A stretch of DNA of 64,000 nt from an uncultured Pirellula sp. (GCA_903858115.1 CAIOHR010000433.1:99397-163396); one strand, 5' to 3'. Shown: positions 40,460 through 50,629, counted from the first letter of the stretch. Notes: generated by a model not told the origin, from the letters alone. Numbers and translations: made by a program.

Positions 40460-43400
40460 TTAATTCCTCGTTATCGTTTCACTGAGATTGAGAATCATCG
40501 ATGCAATCTGTGTCCAAGCTGCATGTTCGACAGGATCAAGTGCTTGGTCACATGGCGATTCGCCGTTGGATAGCACCAGTGCAGCCGATTGTGGATTGGC
40601 ACGGTATCGCACTAGTTCTCTTGTAATCATTGGAAGCACAATCTTCACTTCCTCTGGTCTCGGATCGCGAGCTAAGCACAAACGAAATGCGCGGCGAACA
40701 CGTTCCGTGTCGTTCGTCGAGTGCTTCAAAACATCTTGAGCAAGGTTCCTGGCACATTCGACAAATTGGACATCGTTGAGAGTTACTAACGATTGTAGTG
40801 GAGTCGTCGTACCTGCGCGGGCTACGGTACAAACCTCGCGATTGGGTGTGTCGAAGGCCATCATATTCGGCGGGGGAGCCGTTCGTTTCCAATACGTATA
40901 CATGGATCGACGATAAAGCTTTTCGCCATGATCTTGGACGAAAACTTGTGCGGTTGCTGGGGTACTGCCATAGTGGCTCACTTCTCGCCACAGGTCGACG
41001 GGCATATAGGGATTCACACTCGGGCCACCGATGCGATGAACCAATAGACCACTCGATTGCAATGCAGCATCTCGTACCATTTCCGCGCTGAGACGGAATC
41101 GAGGACCGCGTGCAAGCAGTCGATTTTGCGGATCCAACGCAAGTTGTTCAGGTGTTGAAGTGGATGCACGCTGGTATGCTTCGGAGGAGACGATCAACCG
41201 AATAACGTGTTGAATGTCCCAGTCGTGTTCGATCAGTTCAACCGCAAGCCAGTCTAGCAACTCGGGATGGCTGGGCCATTCCCCTTGGGAGCCGAAGTCT
41301 GCGCTAGTTGCTACGATTCCCGTTCCGAAGAACATTTGCCAAAGTCGATTGACTGCAACTCGAGCGGTCAATGGGTTGTCGCGATGGACAATCCACTGCG
41401 CGAGCCCCAACCGATTCTTGGGTGCATCTTCTAGTTTCGGGCCAATCGAAGAGGGGGTGGCTGCCGTTACAACGACCGTTGGTTGGGAGTAGTCGCCACG
41501 ATTCAAGATAAATGTCTCACGCGGCTTTTGCGCCGTATTCATTACCATGGTCGGAAAAGACTGAGTTAGGTGTTTCCATCGATCCTTGAGATTGTCTCTT
41601 GCAATTCTTTTTGTTTGCAAAGAATCACAATGTTCGGAGCAGTAATCCCAGAGCCTTTTTGTTTCCTCAGCAGTTCTTTTGTCGGAATCGATGTGCAACA
41701 GTTCCACGATGTCTTTTGGCAAGTCTGTTCCGTCGTCCGTTCCAGTGATCACTGCCAGTTCAACCATGCCAGGAATGTAGCTGTTGCCAGCTCCGAAGTT
41801 TAATTGAATCGTCATAAACGGATTGCTGGCGGTCGTTGCTGGATTCGTGAGCGTGGCTGTCAAATGAACCGCACCTTCGGTTTCTCGATCAGGCGACCAA
41901 CCGGTTTCATTGCGAGGATCCAAGATATGGGATGGTGGGTGCGCAACCTCCCAAGAATTGGCCGTGACTCGACGAATACTTTCTAGGCGATGCAAATTGA
42001 TTTGATCGCTCGGCACTGTGTCGAGTGTGATCGACACAGCAGTCAGTCGAAAGGAGCCTTTCTCCTGCGGTTCTTCTTCTTTGGGTTCAGGGGTAGATTC
42101 CGGAGCTCCTTCTTTCACTTCCGTTTTTGCTTTTTTGTCGGGCTTAGCAGGTTTGGTCAAGCCTTGTCCCCAACCGCCTCCTGGAAGATCTTTTTGTGGA
42201 ACGGCCGTGATTCGCACACCAGTGATCGGTCGGTCCACTTTCGGAAGCTCGGTCAAAACATCGAACGCCCCCAATGCACCCGCATTTCGAATCTTTACTT
42301 GGCTTTCGCCAGCGACATCGAACCCTTCGCCTCGATTGGGAGTAGAGATCTTAAGAACTTTCACAGGGTGAAGTTGAAAGTCTGATCCTCGCTGTTGAAG
42401 TATGGCGCGTTGCTGGTTCATCCATGCGTTTAGTATGGAGTCGTCGACTTTGGACAGTTCATTTTCGATGGAAGCGATTTCCTTCGTGAGCGAATCCAAC
42501 TCGTCGGTTTGCAGTATCGTCTTGAACGATGTGTATGGTGCTGGATTGACACCATTGTTGCCGTCGATTCCTTTGTCTTCTAACGTGTTGAAGTAAGCAA
42601 AGAGTTGGTAGTAGTCTTGTTGCGTAAAGGGATCAAATTTGTGATTGTGACACTGTGCACAACCGAACGTAAGACCGAGGATCGCTTCGCCCAACGTCTT
42701 GACTCGATCCGCGTTGTAGTTGGTCAAGTTCTCTTCGGGAATCGTACCACCTTCATGGGTGACCATATTGTTCCGTTGAAAACCGGTTGCAATGAGTTGA
42801 GCATCTGTTCGATTGGGAAGTAGATCACCTGCGATTTGTTCTAAGAGAAAGTCATCGTACGGTTTGTTATCATTGAACGCTTGGATGACCCAATCGCGCC
42901 ACAGCCACATATGACGTCCACCGTCAATGGAGAATCCGTTGGTATCGGCGTAGCGAGCCGCATCCATCCACTCCATGGCCATCCGCTCTCCGTAGTGCGG
43001 GCTGTCGAGTAGATGTTCGACCAAGCTGGCAACCGCATCAGGCCGTTCGTTCCCTAAGAAAGCGTTGCGTTGTTCGACGCTGGGAGGGAGTCCGGTTAAG
43101 TCAAAGTAAACGCGTCGAAGCAATGTTTCTCGATCGGCATTCGAATTGACCACAATTTTTTCTTTGGTCATCCGATCTCGAATGAAAGCATCGATAGGAT
43201 GGGGCGTTGGCGACGCTCCTGGCACCGGCGAGGGAATCGCGGGTCGTTGCGGTCGAATCAACGACCAATGCGATTCGTACTCGGCTCCTTGTTCGATCCA
43301 TTTGCGAATGATCTCTTTTTCTGCGGCGGACAATTCCAAATGTGACGATGGAGGTGGCATTTGTTCGTCAGGATCGACGCTGATGATCCGTTTCCATACC

Positions 43401-43660
43401 GAACTCTTGTCCAGGTTCCTCGGTGATATAGGGGGCATCCCATCGCGGTCAGCGAAGGCGGTTTCAGGTAGATCCAATCGCAATTCTGCTTGGCGGCTCT
43501 TTTCGTCGAAACCATGACATGCGAAGCAGTTCTCCGAAATTATTGGCCGAATATCGCGGTTGAATCTGAGTCGAGTTTCTTCCGCCCTCGTTTGGTAAGC
43601 CAGTCCACTTGCAACGAAAATGAAGCAAAGCAAACGTAGGAAAGTGCTGTTGATGATCAT
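40460..43660 (-). CDS. Planctomycete cytochrome-C / DUF1549 / DUF1553 protein
   Basis: A 1066-residue exported protein. A signal peptide (about 5-26) precedes a haem-type motif, ISENCFACHGFDEKSRQAEL (Cys45, Cys48, His49), in the planctomycete cytochrome-C (PSD1-like) domain. DUF1549 covers about 150-360 (IDAFIRDRMTKE, YFDLTGLPPS, HYGERMAMEWMDAARYADTNGF) and DUF1553 about 770-1030 (NPLTARVAVNRLWQMFFGTGIV, SSEAYQRAS, RRSMYTYWKRTAPPP). A Lys/Glu/Pro-rich segment (about 515-545) breaks the middle part. It is the first gene of the pair with DUF1501. Function is unproven; an electron-transfer or carbohydrate role is proposed for the family. Confidence 0.94.
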   Translation of the reverse strand: MIINSTFLRLLCFIFVASGLAYQTRAEETRLRFNRDIRPIISENCFACHGFDEKSRQAELRLDLPETAFADRDGMPPISPRNLDKSSVWKRIISVDPDEQMPPPSSHLELSAAEKEIIRKWIEQGAEYESHWSLIRPQRPAIPSPVPGASPTPHPIDAFIRDRMTKEKIVVNSNADRETLLRRVYFDLTGLPPSVEQRNAFLGNERPDAVASLVEHLLDSPHYGERMAMEWMDAARYADTNGFSIDGGRHMWLWRDWVIQAFNDNKPYDDFLLEQIAGDLLPNRTDAQLIATGFQRNNMVTHEGGTIPEENLTNYNADRVKTLGEAILGLTFGCAQCHNHKFDPFTQQDYYQLFAYFNTLEDKGIDGNNGVNPAPYTSFKTILQTDELDSLTKEIASIENELSKVDDSILNAWMNQQRAILQQRGSDFQLHPVKVLKISTPNRGEGFDVAGESQVKIRNAGALGAFDVLTELPKVDRPITGVRITAVPQKDLPGGGWGQGLTKPAKPDKKAKTEVKEGAPESTPEPKEEEPQEKGSFRLTAVSITLDTVPSDQINLHRLESIRRVTANSWEVAHPPSHILDPRNETGWSPDRETEGAVHLTATLTNPATTASNPFMTIQLNFGAGNSYIPGMVELAVITGTDDGTDLPKDIVELLHIDSDKRTAEETKRLWDYCSEHCDSLQTKRIARDNLKDRWKHLTQSFPTMVMNTAQKPRETFILNRGDYSQPTVVVTAATPSSIGPKLEDAPKNRLGLAQWIVHRDNPLTARVAVNRLWQMFFGTGIVATSADFGSQGEWPSHPELLDWLAVELIEHDWDIQHVIRLIVSSEAYQRASTSTPEQLALDPQNRLLARGPRFRLSAEMVRDAALQSSGLLVHRIGGPSVNPYMPVDLWREVSHYGSTPATAQVFVQDHGEKLYRRSMYTYWKRTAPPPNMMAFDTPNREVCTVARAGTTTPLQSLVTLNDVQFVECARNLAQDVLKHSTNDTERVRRAFRLCLARDPRPEEVKIVLPMITRELVRYRANPQSAALVLSNGESPCDQALDPVEHAAWTQIASMILNLSETITRN

Positions 43661-43801
43661 CTACTTGAGTTCTCTGCGAACGGAATGCTGGCATTCGAAA
43701 GGGGCAAACGCTATTGACCCCATTCGAGCGATTATGGTAACCCGCCAAGGATGCGCGAAGTTCCCTTTTCAACATCCACCTATGATACTCTGACGGAGCG
43801 A

Positions 43802-46081
43802 ATGAGTCCGCTCCCTCTCGATTCTCCGTTTGTTCAGCAAACCAAGGATCGAATTCGAGAAATCGTTGGGCAAATTACGAAAATGTCTCAGTCTGTCATT
43901 GAGCCATCGGATTTTTGGGACTTCGCATTGCCTCGCATTTTGGAGGCGATGGGGGGCGATGGTGCCGCTATCTGGGCATGGCAACCGAATCAAGGGTGGA
44001 TTCTGGTTGCGAGTATTCAGATGCCTGGACAACTTTTTGAAGTCGACTCGCGGGGGGCAGACGGGAGCAGCGGGGCCGAAGCTACCCACTCGAGTTTTGA
44101 CAGATTAGAGGGTATTGAAAAGCAACTTTCTGCTGCTCTGCTGGAATCGGAATCCCTGAACTCTGTAGATTTAGCGACGCGTGCTTCTAACGCATGCAAC
44201 CAATCTTTCCAATCGTGGATTCCTGCCAGGTTACCTAGTGAAACTCATTTGCTTTTACTCGACGAAGTACGCAAGGAGTATCAACCTGTATTGATTCCAC
44301 CTCAGAGTGCGTCGTTGGTAAAAGGTCGACCAGCGAACCCAACGGAATCTCTATTGATGCTGGTTCCATTCCCCATGGCATTGGATGGGGGGCAGTTATG
44401 GTTAGAGTTACTCCAAAAACCTAGCGGTGGGCCGTCGAGTCAACGTGGCTATCTTCGCTTTGCTGCGCAAATGGCAGATGTTTTGGCAGAATACTTGCGG
44501 TCCTATCGATTGCGAACATTGGAGCGAGATCAAGAGTTCATGCATCGATCGTATGCGACCATCGAACTGGCGGCATCCGCACCAGATACAGAGAGTGGGT
44601 TATCGAAATTGGTCAGCGAGATCCGCAATGCAGCCGACGCTGAGCATGCCATCCTATTTCGACGCAATGGAGGACGCCAACGTTGGCGAGTCACGGCAAT
44701 TGCCGGCTTGACCAAAGTGGATCGACGGGCGGATGGTGTCCATTTGCTGGAAGATTCTGCCCCTCATCTCGATTTGCAACTCAAGCATGGTGCGGCACTT
44801 CATCGCGACTACACGCAGATAAATCAGCAAACCGAAACATCGCTTCCTGCGGAGATGCAACGATGGAAGGAAACGTTTTCTATCACTCGATGGATGTGGA
44901 TCAAGCCGTTGCTCGTCGACGTTTCGAACACCTCGGGCACATCCACGCTTTTGGAAACCGTGCTAAAGCCTCGCGGTATCTCTTTGGCCGAGAACACAGA
45001 GCCGCGCGCTCATGATACGGCAATTCTTTTGACTTGGTCGGGGCAAGGGATACCGCCGGTTCGATGCGTGGAGCAGAGTGCGTTAACATTGAAGCTCGGG
45101 CTATCGATCCTCAGGCCGCGATGGTGGCAAAGTCACGTGATGCGTGACTCTCGCCTTTACTCTGCACAGACAGTGACTGGCACCAGTGGGAGGTGGTTTG
45201 CGGCAGTTCTTCTTTCACTGATGGTCGCAGCCGTCATGGCGATGCCAGTTCCGATACAGATCGAGTCTACTGCAACCTTGCGCCCGTCGAAAGGGAGTGA
45301 GATTTTTGCATCAGTTGAAGGTACCATCCAAAAAATTTTCGTCAAGGACGGTCAATTTGTACGGGCGGGTGAGCCTCTTTTGTATATCGATTCACCGGAA
45401 CTTCGCGCAGACCATGAACAAGGCATTGCGAACGACTTGCGATCAAAACAGCGATTGTCGGAACTAAGCCGAAGGCTGCACCGTGACCAGTCGTTAACAT
45501 CCTCGGAACGCGACTCGATCGAGTTTGAACACGAAGCGTTGCAGAAGATTCAAAAGCTGGACGAGAATAGAATCGCTCTCTTACAACAACAAATCGATCG
45601 CCTAACCATCAGCGCGCCGGCAAGCGGAATCGTCGAATGCCAGCAGATTCAGGACTACCTCGATACACCTGTTCCGATGGGGAAGTGGCTACTGTCGATT
45701 CGTGAGCAGGATAGCCAATGGGAACTCGAGGCGAAGATACAGGAACGTTACCTTCGAGAGCTTCGTAATTCACTCAACAACGAATCGACTTCCGCGATCG
45801 CGAGAATGATGGCTCTTCCTACGCAACCATTGCGCATACATGTGAGGGATCCGATCACTTGGCGGCCCGTCGAGACTGGCTTACCTAGTGCTACCGGCAC
45901 GCTGGAAAATCGTGAATATAGAGTGCGATTTGCGTTGGAAGATTCGTTGCCCACCACCGTCGCCTCCACTGGAGCTTCAGCCCGGATCGCTATCACGACG
46001 GGTCGTGGGCCATTGATTTGGGCTTTGTCAAAGGACTTTATCGAGGACATCAGCGCTCGAACCGCTATGTGGTTAAGATGA
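43802..46081 (+). CDS. GAF-domain / HlyD-type membrane fusion hybrid
   Basis: About 759 residues. The large N-terminal part (to about residue 460) contains two GAF-like segments, the second near 280-440 (FMHRSYATIELAAS, AEHAILFRRNGGRQRWRV), with no signal peptide, so it is cytoplasmic. One membrane helix follows (FAAVLLSLMVAAVMAM), then a periplasmic HlyD/RND-adaptor portion with lipoyl-like halves (VEGTIQKIFVKDGQFVRAGE and LTISAPASGIVE) flanking a coiled coil. I chose the ATG at 43802, preceded by GGAG with good spacing, over an in-frame ATG at 43751. The stop overlaps the next gene's possible ATG (ATGA). It looks like a sensor-coupled adaptor and is the first gene of a three-gene cassette. 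Confidence 0.82.
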   Translation: MSPLPLDSPFVQQTKDRIREIVGQITKMSQSVIEPSDFWDFALPRILEAMGGDGAAIWAWQPNQGWILVASIQMPGQLFEVDSRGADGSSGAEATHSSFDRLEGIEKQLSAALLESESLNSVDLATRASNACNQSFQSWIPARLPSETHLLLLDEVRKEYQPVLIPPQSASLVKGRPANPTESLLMLVPFPMALDGGQLWLELLQKPSGGPSSQRGYLRFAAQMADVLAEYLRSYRLRTLERDQEFMHRSYATIELAASAPDTESGLSKLVSEIRNAADAEHAILFRRNGGRQRWRVTAIAGLTKVDRRADGVHLLEDSAPHLDLQLKHGAALHRDYTQINQQTETSLPAEMQRWKETFSITRWMWIKPLLVDVSNTSGTSTLLETVLKPRGISLAENTEPRAHDTAILLTWSGQGIPPVRCVEQSALTLKLGLSILRPRWWQSHVMRDSRLYSAQTVTGTSGRWFAAVLLSLMVAAVMAMPVPIQIESTATLRPSKGSEIFASVEGTIQKIFVKDGQFVRAGEPLLYIDSPELRADHEQGIANDLRSKQRLSELSRRLHRDQSLTSSERDSIEFEHEALQKIQKLDENRIALLQQQIDRLTISAPASGIVECQQIQDYLDTPVPMGKWLLSIREQDSQWELEAKIQERYLRELRNSLNNESTSAIARMMALPTQPLRIHVRDPITWRPVETGLPSATGTLENREYRVRFALEDSLPTTVASTGASARIAITTGRGPLIWALSKDFIEDISARTAMWLR

Positions 46082-47103
46082 GACAGAACAGAGTGAATCG
46101 CAATGCAACATCGCAGCAACTTTCGATCTTGAGACGAATCGTTTGTATCCACTTATCGGACGCCATGACGCGAAACTGGGCTTGGCTATTGATGATTGCG
46201 ACTGCAGGTGGAGCCACTTGCTCTTTGTTCCTCCCTGTGACGGGTGCGCAAGACGCACGAGATGCAAAACCTCCAATTGCCCAGACTGGATGGCTAACCT
46301 TTGATCAATGTCTTGTCGTTGCGCCGGAATCGTATGAAATTGCAGCCAAAGAAACGGGCGTGATTGCTGAATTGACTATCCGCGAGAATGACCTAGTGAA
46401 AATCGGTCAACCTATCGGGCAACTTGAGTCGGAGAATGCAGAAATAGAGAGAGCAATGGCTGCGATACAGCTGCAAATTGCGAATGAAAGAGCGAAAGAC
46501 GATAGCGAAATAGGAATTGCCGAGAGTGTTGCAGAAGAGACGATGAGGCAATTGCGATCATCCGAAGAGCTGGTAAACAAAGGAGGTACATCCGAAAGTG
46601 ATGTTAGGCAGAAGGGTATTGCCGTCAAGCAGGCAAAGGCACAACTCATCAAGAGGAACCTTGAAAGGGTGGAAAAAGAGAAGCAAGGAAAACTAGCAGA
46701 ATCGAGCTACAAGTTGGCAGAACTCAAAGTGCGTCGCCTAAAGTTGAGCTCGCCGACCACAGGAACGGTCGCTCGCATTGATCGTCGGGCTGGTGAATGG
46801 GCTGCCGCGGGCACCACAGTCGCAAAAGTGACTCGTCTCGACGAATTGCGAGTCGATTTTTTTGTAGATATAAAGCAGGTCGACTTAACGTTACTCCTAG
46901 ACCAACCTGTCACGATCACGGCGGACCTGGGAGTCGCTGGAAAAAAGAGCTTTGCTGGCAAGATTACGGGCGATGCCTCCGAGGTAGGCTCGACTGGTAA
47001 AGTGCGAGTGAGTGCAATGGTGCAGAACCAGCAGATTAACGATCGTTGGATCCTATTGCCAGGGATGCCTGTGGTGCTAAAGCTCGTACCCAAGTCGCAG
47101 TAG
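46078..47103 (+). CDS. HlyD-family periplasmic adaptor protein
   Basis: About 341 residues. An N-terminal hydrophobic segment (WAWLLMIATAGGATCSLFL) acts as a signal or anchor. The adaptor fold shows a lipoyl-like half (KETGVIAELTIRENDLVKIG), a long coiled coil rich in Glu/Lys/Ala (about 95-205), a second lipoyl half (LKLSSPTTGTVARIDRRAGE) and a beta-barrel end. The ATG at 46078 overlaps the previous stop as ATGA, favouring coupling; an ATG at 46165 gives a shorter leader and is a reasonable alternative. Family members link inner-membrane transporters to outer-membrane channels; no matching pump is adjacent. Confidence 0.82.
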   Translation: MRQNRVNRNATSQQLSILRRIVCIHLSDAMTRNWAWLLMIATAGGATCSLFLPVTGAQDARDAKPPIAQTGWLTFDQCLVVAPESYEIAAKETGVIAELTIRENDLVKIGQPIGQLESENAEIERAMAAIQLQIANERAKDDSEIGIAESVAEETMRQLRSSEELVNKGGTSESDVRQKGIAVKQAKAQLIKRNLERVEKEKQGKLAESSYKLAELKVRRLKLSSPTTGTVARIDRRAGEWAAAGTTVAKVTRLDELRVDFFVDIKQVDLTLLLDQPVTITADLGVAGKKSFAGKITGDASEVGSTGKVRVSAMVQNQQINDRWILLPGMPVVLKLVPKSQ

Positions 47104-47155
47104 TTACGGCCCTTGCCTGAGTCAGTCCATTCCTTCGCCGACGGGCCAAATCTAG

Positions 47156-49312
47156 ATGAGCGAAACGTCTGAAACGTCATGGAACTTAAGGCTTCGCAGC
47201 GACATCCGCTGGAAGCTTTCCGACGAAGCTACTGGCAAAGTCTGGATAGCGACCGATCCGTTAAGTCGGACTCACTTCCAGTGCAGTGAACAAGATTATC
47301 AAATTCTTCAATGGCTAGAGAGTTCGTCATCGATCGACTCGCTAGTAAACCGGTTCCATGAAACATTTCGGCCGCGTCGTTTGACAACTACTGCCTTGGT
47401 GAGTTTCCTCTCGCAATGCCTTAGCGCTGGAGTTGTTCGAGGAACGATCCCTTCGAGAACCGATCTAACACGGCCCCGCGTTCAGAGTCAGACTGATACT
47501 GGACCTGTATTCGGCTTAGTACGTAGCTGTGCCCAATTTGTGCTCAAGCTCTTTCAGATGCGGTTCTCGTTAGGGAATCCTGATCGATTCATTCAATTCA
47601 TCTCCCAGCCTGTTCTTTTTCTGTTTGGATGGCCAGGGTTTGCCATATGTGCTGTCGCGATGGTCTTGTCCGCTTATTTGGTGCTGATGCGATTCACGGA
47701 GTTTGTTAGTTGTCTTCCGACCTGGTCGATCATTCGATCGCCGTCAGCATTGATCGGTTTCGGCTTTGTTTTTGTTGTAACACGAGTGATTCACGAGTTC
47801 GGGCACGCGGTCGCATGCAAACGATTTGGTGTTCCATGCAAAGACATCGGATTGCTCTTGAGTTTCGGGATGATCTGTCCATATGTGGACATCACCGATG
47901 CATGGTCGGTCGGTAGCAGACGAAAACGAATCGTGATTGCATTGGGAGGTATCTACTTTGAAGCGATCGTCGCGGCAATTGCAGGAATCGCTTGGTGCTT
48001 TACCGTTGAGAGCTGGATGCATGATCTTTTCTTTCGGATCATGTTGGTTTCGTCTGCGACAACACTTTTATTCAATGCGAACCCGTTTTTGAAGTACGAC
48101 GGCTATTTTGTGTTAAGTGATTGTATCGGGATGCAAAACATCCGAGAGCGTGCTTGGCAAGCTTTCGATGCATTATGCGAAGGGAGAGTGATCAACTCGT
48201 TGTTCGAATCCGTCGGTTTATCGATTTACTTTTTGCTGGCATTAGCCAATCGGTTTTCTATGTCGATAGGTCTTGCCGTGTTTCTTTATGCACTGGCTTG
48301 CCAGTGGCATTTAGCAGGAGTCGGTGTGGCATTGTTCTTGATCTATACCTGTAGCGCAATCACCTTGTCCATTGGATCGTGGGTCGGTAGGAAAAGCGAA
48401 ACGCAGTCACGGCGTGCCGCTTGGCTCGGTTGGTTCGCCGTTGCGTGTCTCATCGCGTGGGCCGTCACGATGCCTTTGCCGAATCGATTTGGATCGACAG
48501 GCGAATTGATTGTGGGAGAAAGACGACCTGTTTACGCAAAAGAACAAGGGATTGTGAGTCAGTGTATCCCGCCTTCAGCATCCGAGGTGCCGAGTGGAGA
48601 GCTTATTCTGAAAATGGAAAATCTCCAGATCGAAAAAGAGCACATCGCTATTGAATCGCAACTGCTTCAGACACAGCAAAACTACAAAGTGGCTGAACGC
48701 GCTTCTTACGCCGACCCTCAAAATCAAGACAAGCTACGTCGACTACTGGAGGAGTGTGAGTTCACTAAACTCCGACGCAAAGAAATTTTGGATAGACGAC
48801 AATCTTTAGAGATCACGGCTCCTAAGGCTGGGTACTTCGCTTTAGCGGAAAGAAGCTCGATGCAATCTTCCGACTTGATTCCACCGAGTTGGGACTATCC
48901 AGCGACCCAGCGACTCCGGAAAGTCATCGCAGTGGGAGAATTGTTGCAAAAGAATGAACTCATCGGCTACATTTACGAAGGAGACCAGCGACGTATTGAC
49001 TGTCCGATATCCGATGAGGATGCAAACTTGATTCGAATTGGAACGAAAGTAAGAGTCCGGCTAATGCAACAACCCACACGCGTGATGGATGGCATCGTTG
49101 AAGAGATCTCAAGTGCACATCAAGCATTGCAGCGCGGATCTATTTCAACGAACGCGTCAGACACTACCATGCTTATGGTCTCCGTTCGAGTTCCCGATCT
49201 GGGAAACGATCTGCTACACGGAGGAAGTGCCGAGGTCGTGTTTGTTTGTGAAGAGCGTTCTATTCTCGATCGAGTCGTAGACGCAGGACTACGCAATCTT
49301 CGATGGCGATAG
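47156..49312 (+). CDS. PqqD-like / M50 metallopeptidase / HlyD fusion membrane protein
   Basis: A 718-residue protein. Residues about 10-95 look like a PqqD-type peptide-recognition winged helix (RWKLSDEATGKVWIATDPLS, YQILQWLESSSSIDSLVNRF). A polytopic region carries the M50 zinc motif HEFGH (about 213-217) and the second metal motif NANPFLKYDGYFVLSD (about 310), both intact. After two more membrane helices, a HlyD-like periplasmic part follows (about 455-718: VYAKEQGIVSQCI, LEITAPKAGYFA). This layout resembles peptide-processing site-2-type proteases in RiPP export systems. It is 52 bases after the HlyD gene and ends the cassette. Its substrate is unknown. Confidence 0.85.
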   Translation: MSETSETSWNLRLRSDIRWKLSDEATGKVWIATDPLSRTHFQCSEQDYQILQWLESSSSIDSLVNRFHETFRPRRLTTTALVSFLSQCLSAGVVRGTIPSRTDLTRPRVQSQTDTGPVFGLVRSCAQFVLKLFQMRFSLGNPDRFIQFISQPVLFLFGWPGFAICAVAMVLSAYLVLMRFTEFVSCLPTWSIIRSPSALIGFGFVFVVTRVIHEFGHAVACKRFGVPCKDIGLLLSFGMICPYVDITDAWSVGSRRKRIVIALGGIYFEAIVAAIAGIAWCFTVESWMHDLFFRIMLVSSATTLLFNANPFLKYDGYFVLSDCIGMQNIRERAWQAFDALCEGRVINSLFESVGLSIYFLLALANRFSMSIGLAVFLYALACQWHLAGVGVALFLIYTCSAITLSIGSWVGRKSETQSRRAAWLGWFAVACLIAWAVTMPLPNRFGSTGELIVGERRPVYAKEQGIVSQCIPPSASEVPSGELILKMENLQIEKEHIAIESQLLQTQQNYKVAERASYADPQNQDKLRRLLEECEFTKLRRKEILDRRQSLEITAPKAGYFALAERSSMQSSDLIPPSWDYPATQRLRKVIAVGELLQKNELIGYIYEGDQRRIDCPISDEDANLIRIGTKVRVRLMQQPTRVMDGIVEEISSAHQALQRGSISTNASDTTMLMVSVRVPDLGNDLLHGGSAEVVFVCEERSILDRVVDAGLRNLRWR

Positions 49313-49442
49313 AATTGCTATCAATTACTGTGTGTGAAGGCTTAACGAATAGGTAGCTGGACGGATCGATCAAGTGCATTTGCCTCGAAATTCGAATGTG
49401 CGAGATGAAGTGGTCAATCACATCATGCCGAAATGACCACTG

Positions 49443-49485
49443 AGTCGACCACCATTACTTAGTAGTGGGACCCCTAAGGTCGACT
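49443..49485. promoter_or_regulatory. Inverted repeat upstream of the secreted protein gene
   Basis: AGTCGACC (49443-49450) pairs with GGTCGACT (49478-49485), with a smaller CTTAG/CTAAG pair inside. It is 28 bases before the next ATG and 130 bases after the M50 gene. The GTCGAC core is shared with the inverted repeat before the subtilase gene. Confidence 0.4.
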
Positions 49486-49513
49486 TTTAAAACACAATCG
49501 TCGAGGTGTTAGA

Positions 49514-50194
49514 ATGGCGAGTCGTTTCCGAACAAAGACAATCCAGAAATCACTTCGCAATAGCATGGTAGCCGCCCTAACTGGGATGACATCGATCGGG
49601 TTCGCGCAGGAGAAGCAGCCTGTCAGCGATCGTTTTTTTTTGACCATCGCAGAAACGGAACCGACCAAGACGGAGCAAGGAGACGCAAATCAAGGCAAAG
49701 CGGTTGTCGGGATCGCAGAACCAACAGGGAAAGAACCTCTCTCTCTTTCTCCGTTGGTTACGCCTAATCTTGCTTTAAAGGGGATTACTGAGCAGTTCCC
49801 CGAAGATCTAATGGAAGGTCGATTGCCACCAATTCAATCAATGCCGTCTGGTCCCGATAGACCCTATGGCATGTATCAATCGTTGAAGACGTGGTCAGCT
49901 CCTGTCTTTTGTCACAAGCCTTTGTATTTTGAAGATGCAATGCTCGAAAGGCATGGGCACGAACGTTTTCCACATTTGACACCGCTGATATCGGGAGCGA
50001 GGTTTTTTACTGGAGTGGTTACTAGGCCTTATATGGTCTATCTGCATCCGCCCTTGCAAGACGTACCAAATACTGGCCATTTTCGTCCAGGCTCGCCTGC
50101 TCCAGCAATTCGCGAACGAGCTCCGTACGATAAAGGTGCACTTCGCTTTCAATTGTTGACGACGGGCGCAACTCTCGTAGCAATCCAGCCGTAA
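49514..50194 (+). CDS. Secreted protein of unknown function, planctomycete-type
   Basis: A 226-residue protein with a signal-like N-terminus (about 12-31, ending GFAQE) and a low-complexity acidic segment (about 35-75). The C-terminal part has the pattern WSAPVFCHKPLYFEDAMLER, then SGARFFTG, HPPLQDVPNTGHFRPGSPAP. I recall similar CH-PLYFE, ER-GH and G-YRPG patterns in planctomycete secreted proteins of unknown function, so this is probably one of that group. It lies 200 bases after the M50/HlyD cassette on the same strand and could be a client of it; that is only context. Confidence 0.75.
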   Translation: MASRFRTKTIQKSLRNSMVAALTGMTSIGFAQEKQPVSDRFFLTIAETEPTKTEQGDANQGKAVVGIAEPTGKEPLSLSPLVTPNLALKGITEQFPEDLMEGRLPPIQSMPSGPDRPYGMYQSLKTWSAPVFCHKPLYFEDAMLERHGHERFPHLTPLISGARFFTGVVTRPYMVYLHPPLQDVPNTGHFRPGSPAPAIRERAPYDKGALRFQLLTTGATLVAIQP

Positions 50195-50629
50195 GGCAAA
50201 GAAGTACCTAATAGGCAAGCTCGACGACGATAAATAACGTCTCTCTGAGGCAGCCGTTTCTCTTGCATCGGCGGTTGCCTCTGCCTAGTTCTTCGTCTAC
50301 TCGGCCTTGCGGCTGATTCCGCAACCTAGTTAGTTGAAAAAGGGATTTCATTTCCCGGGATCCCATTATTAACGATATCCTTCGGGTTGTGATTGCCCTT
50401 TCTTTAGGCAGTCTTCGTGCGGTTGCATCTAGGCGAGCAATATTAATTTTCTCAGCTTAAGGCTCGTAAATTCCCATTCTGCGGGCTTGAAAGTCACATA
50501 GAGACCGTCGCAGATTGGCGCATTGGTAGCGAGTCAACTCTGGTACGGGAATCGCTAGGCAAGACGGGTGACAAGCGTATTTGCTTCCTCTCAGCAATGC
50601 GATTCATTTCCAAACATCGAGAGGAAAAG
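50195..50629. other. Intergenic region before a small membrane protein
   Basis: 435 bases without a supportable gene. It holds one imperfect stem-loop (50247-50281). The open frame on the minus strand near its end antisenses the following gene and has no support. Confidence 0.5.
50247..50281. terminator. Imperfect stem-loop after the secreted protein gene
   Basis: GAGGCAGCCG pairs with CGGTTGCCTC (one G-T pair) around a 15-base loop, 53 bases after the gene's stop. There is no T-tract, so a terminator role is only likely from position. Confidence 0.4.
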
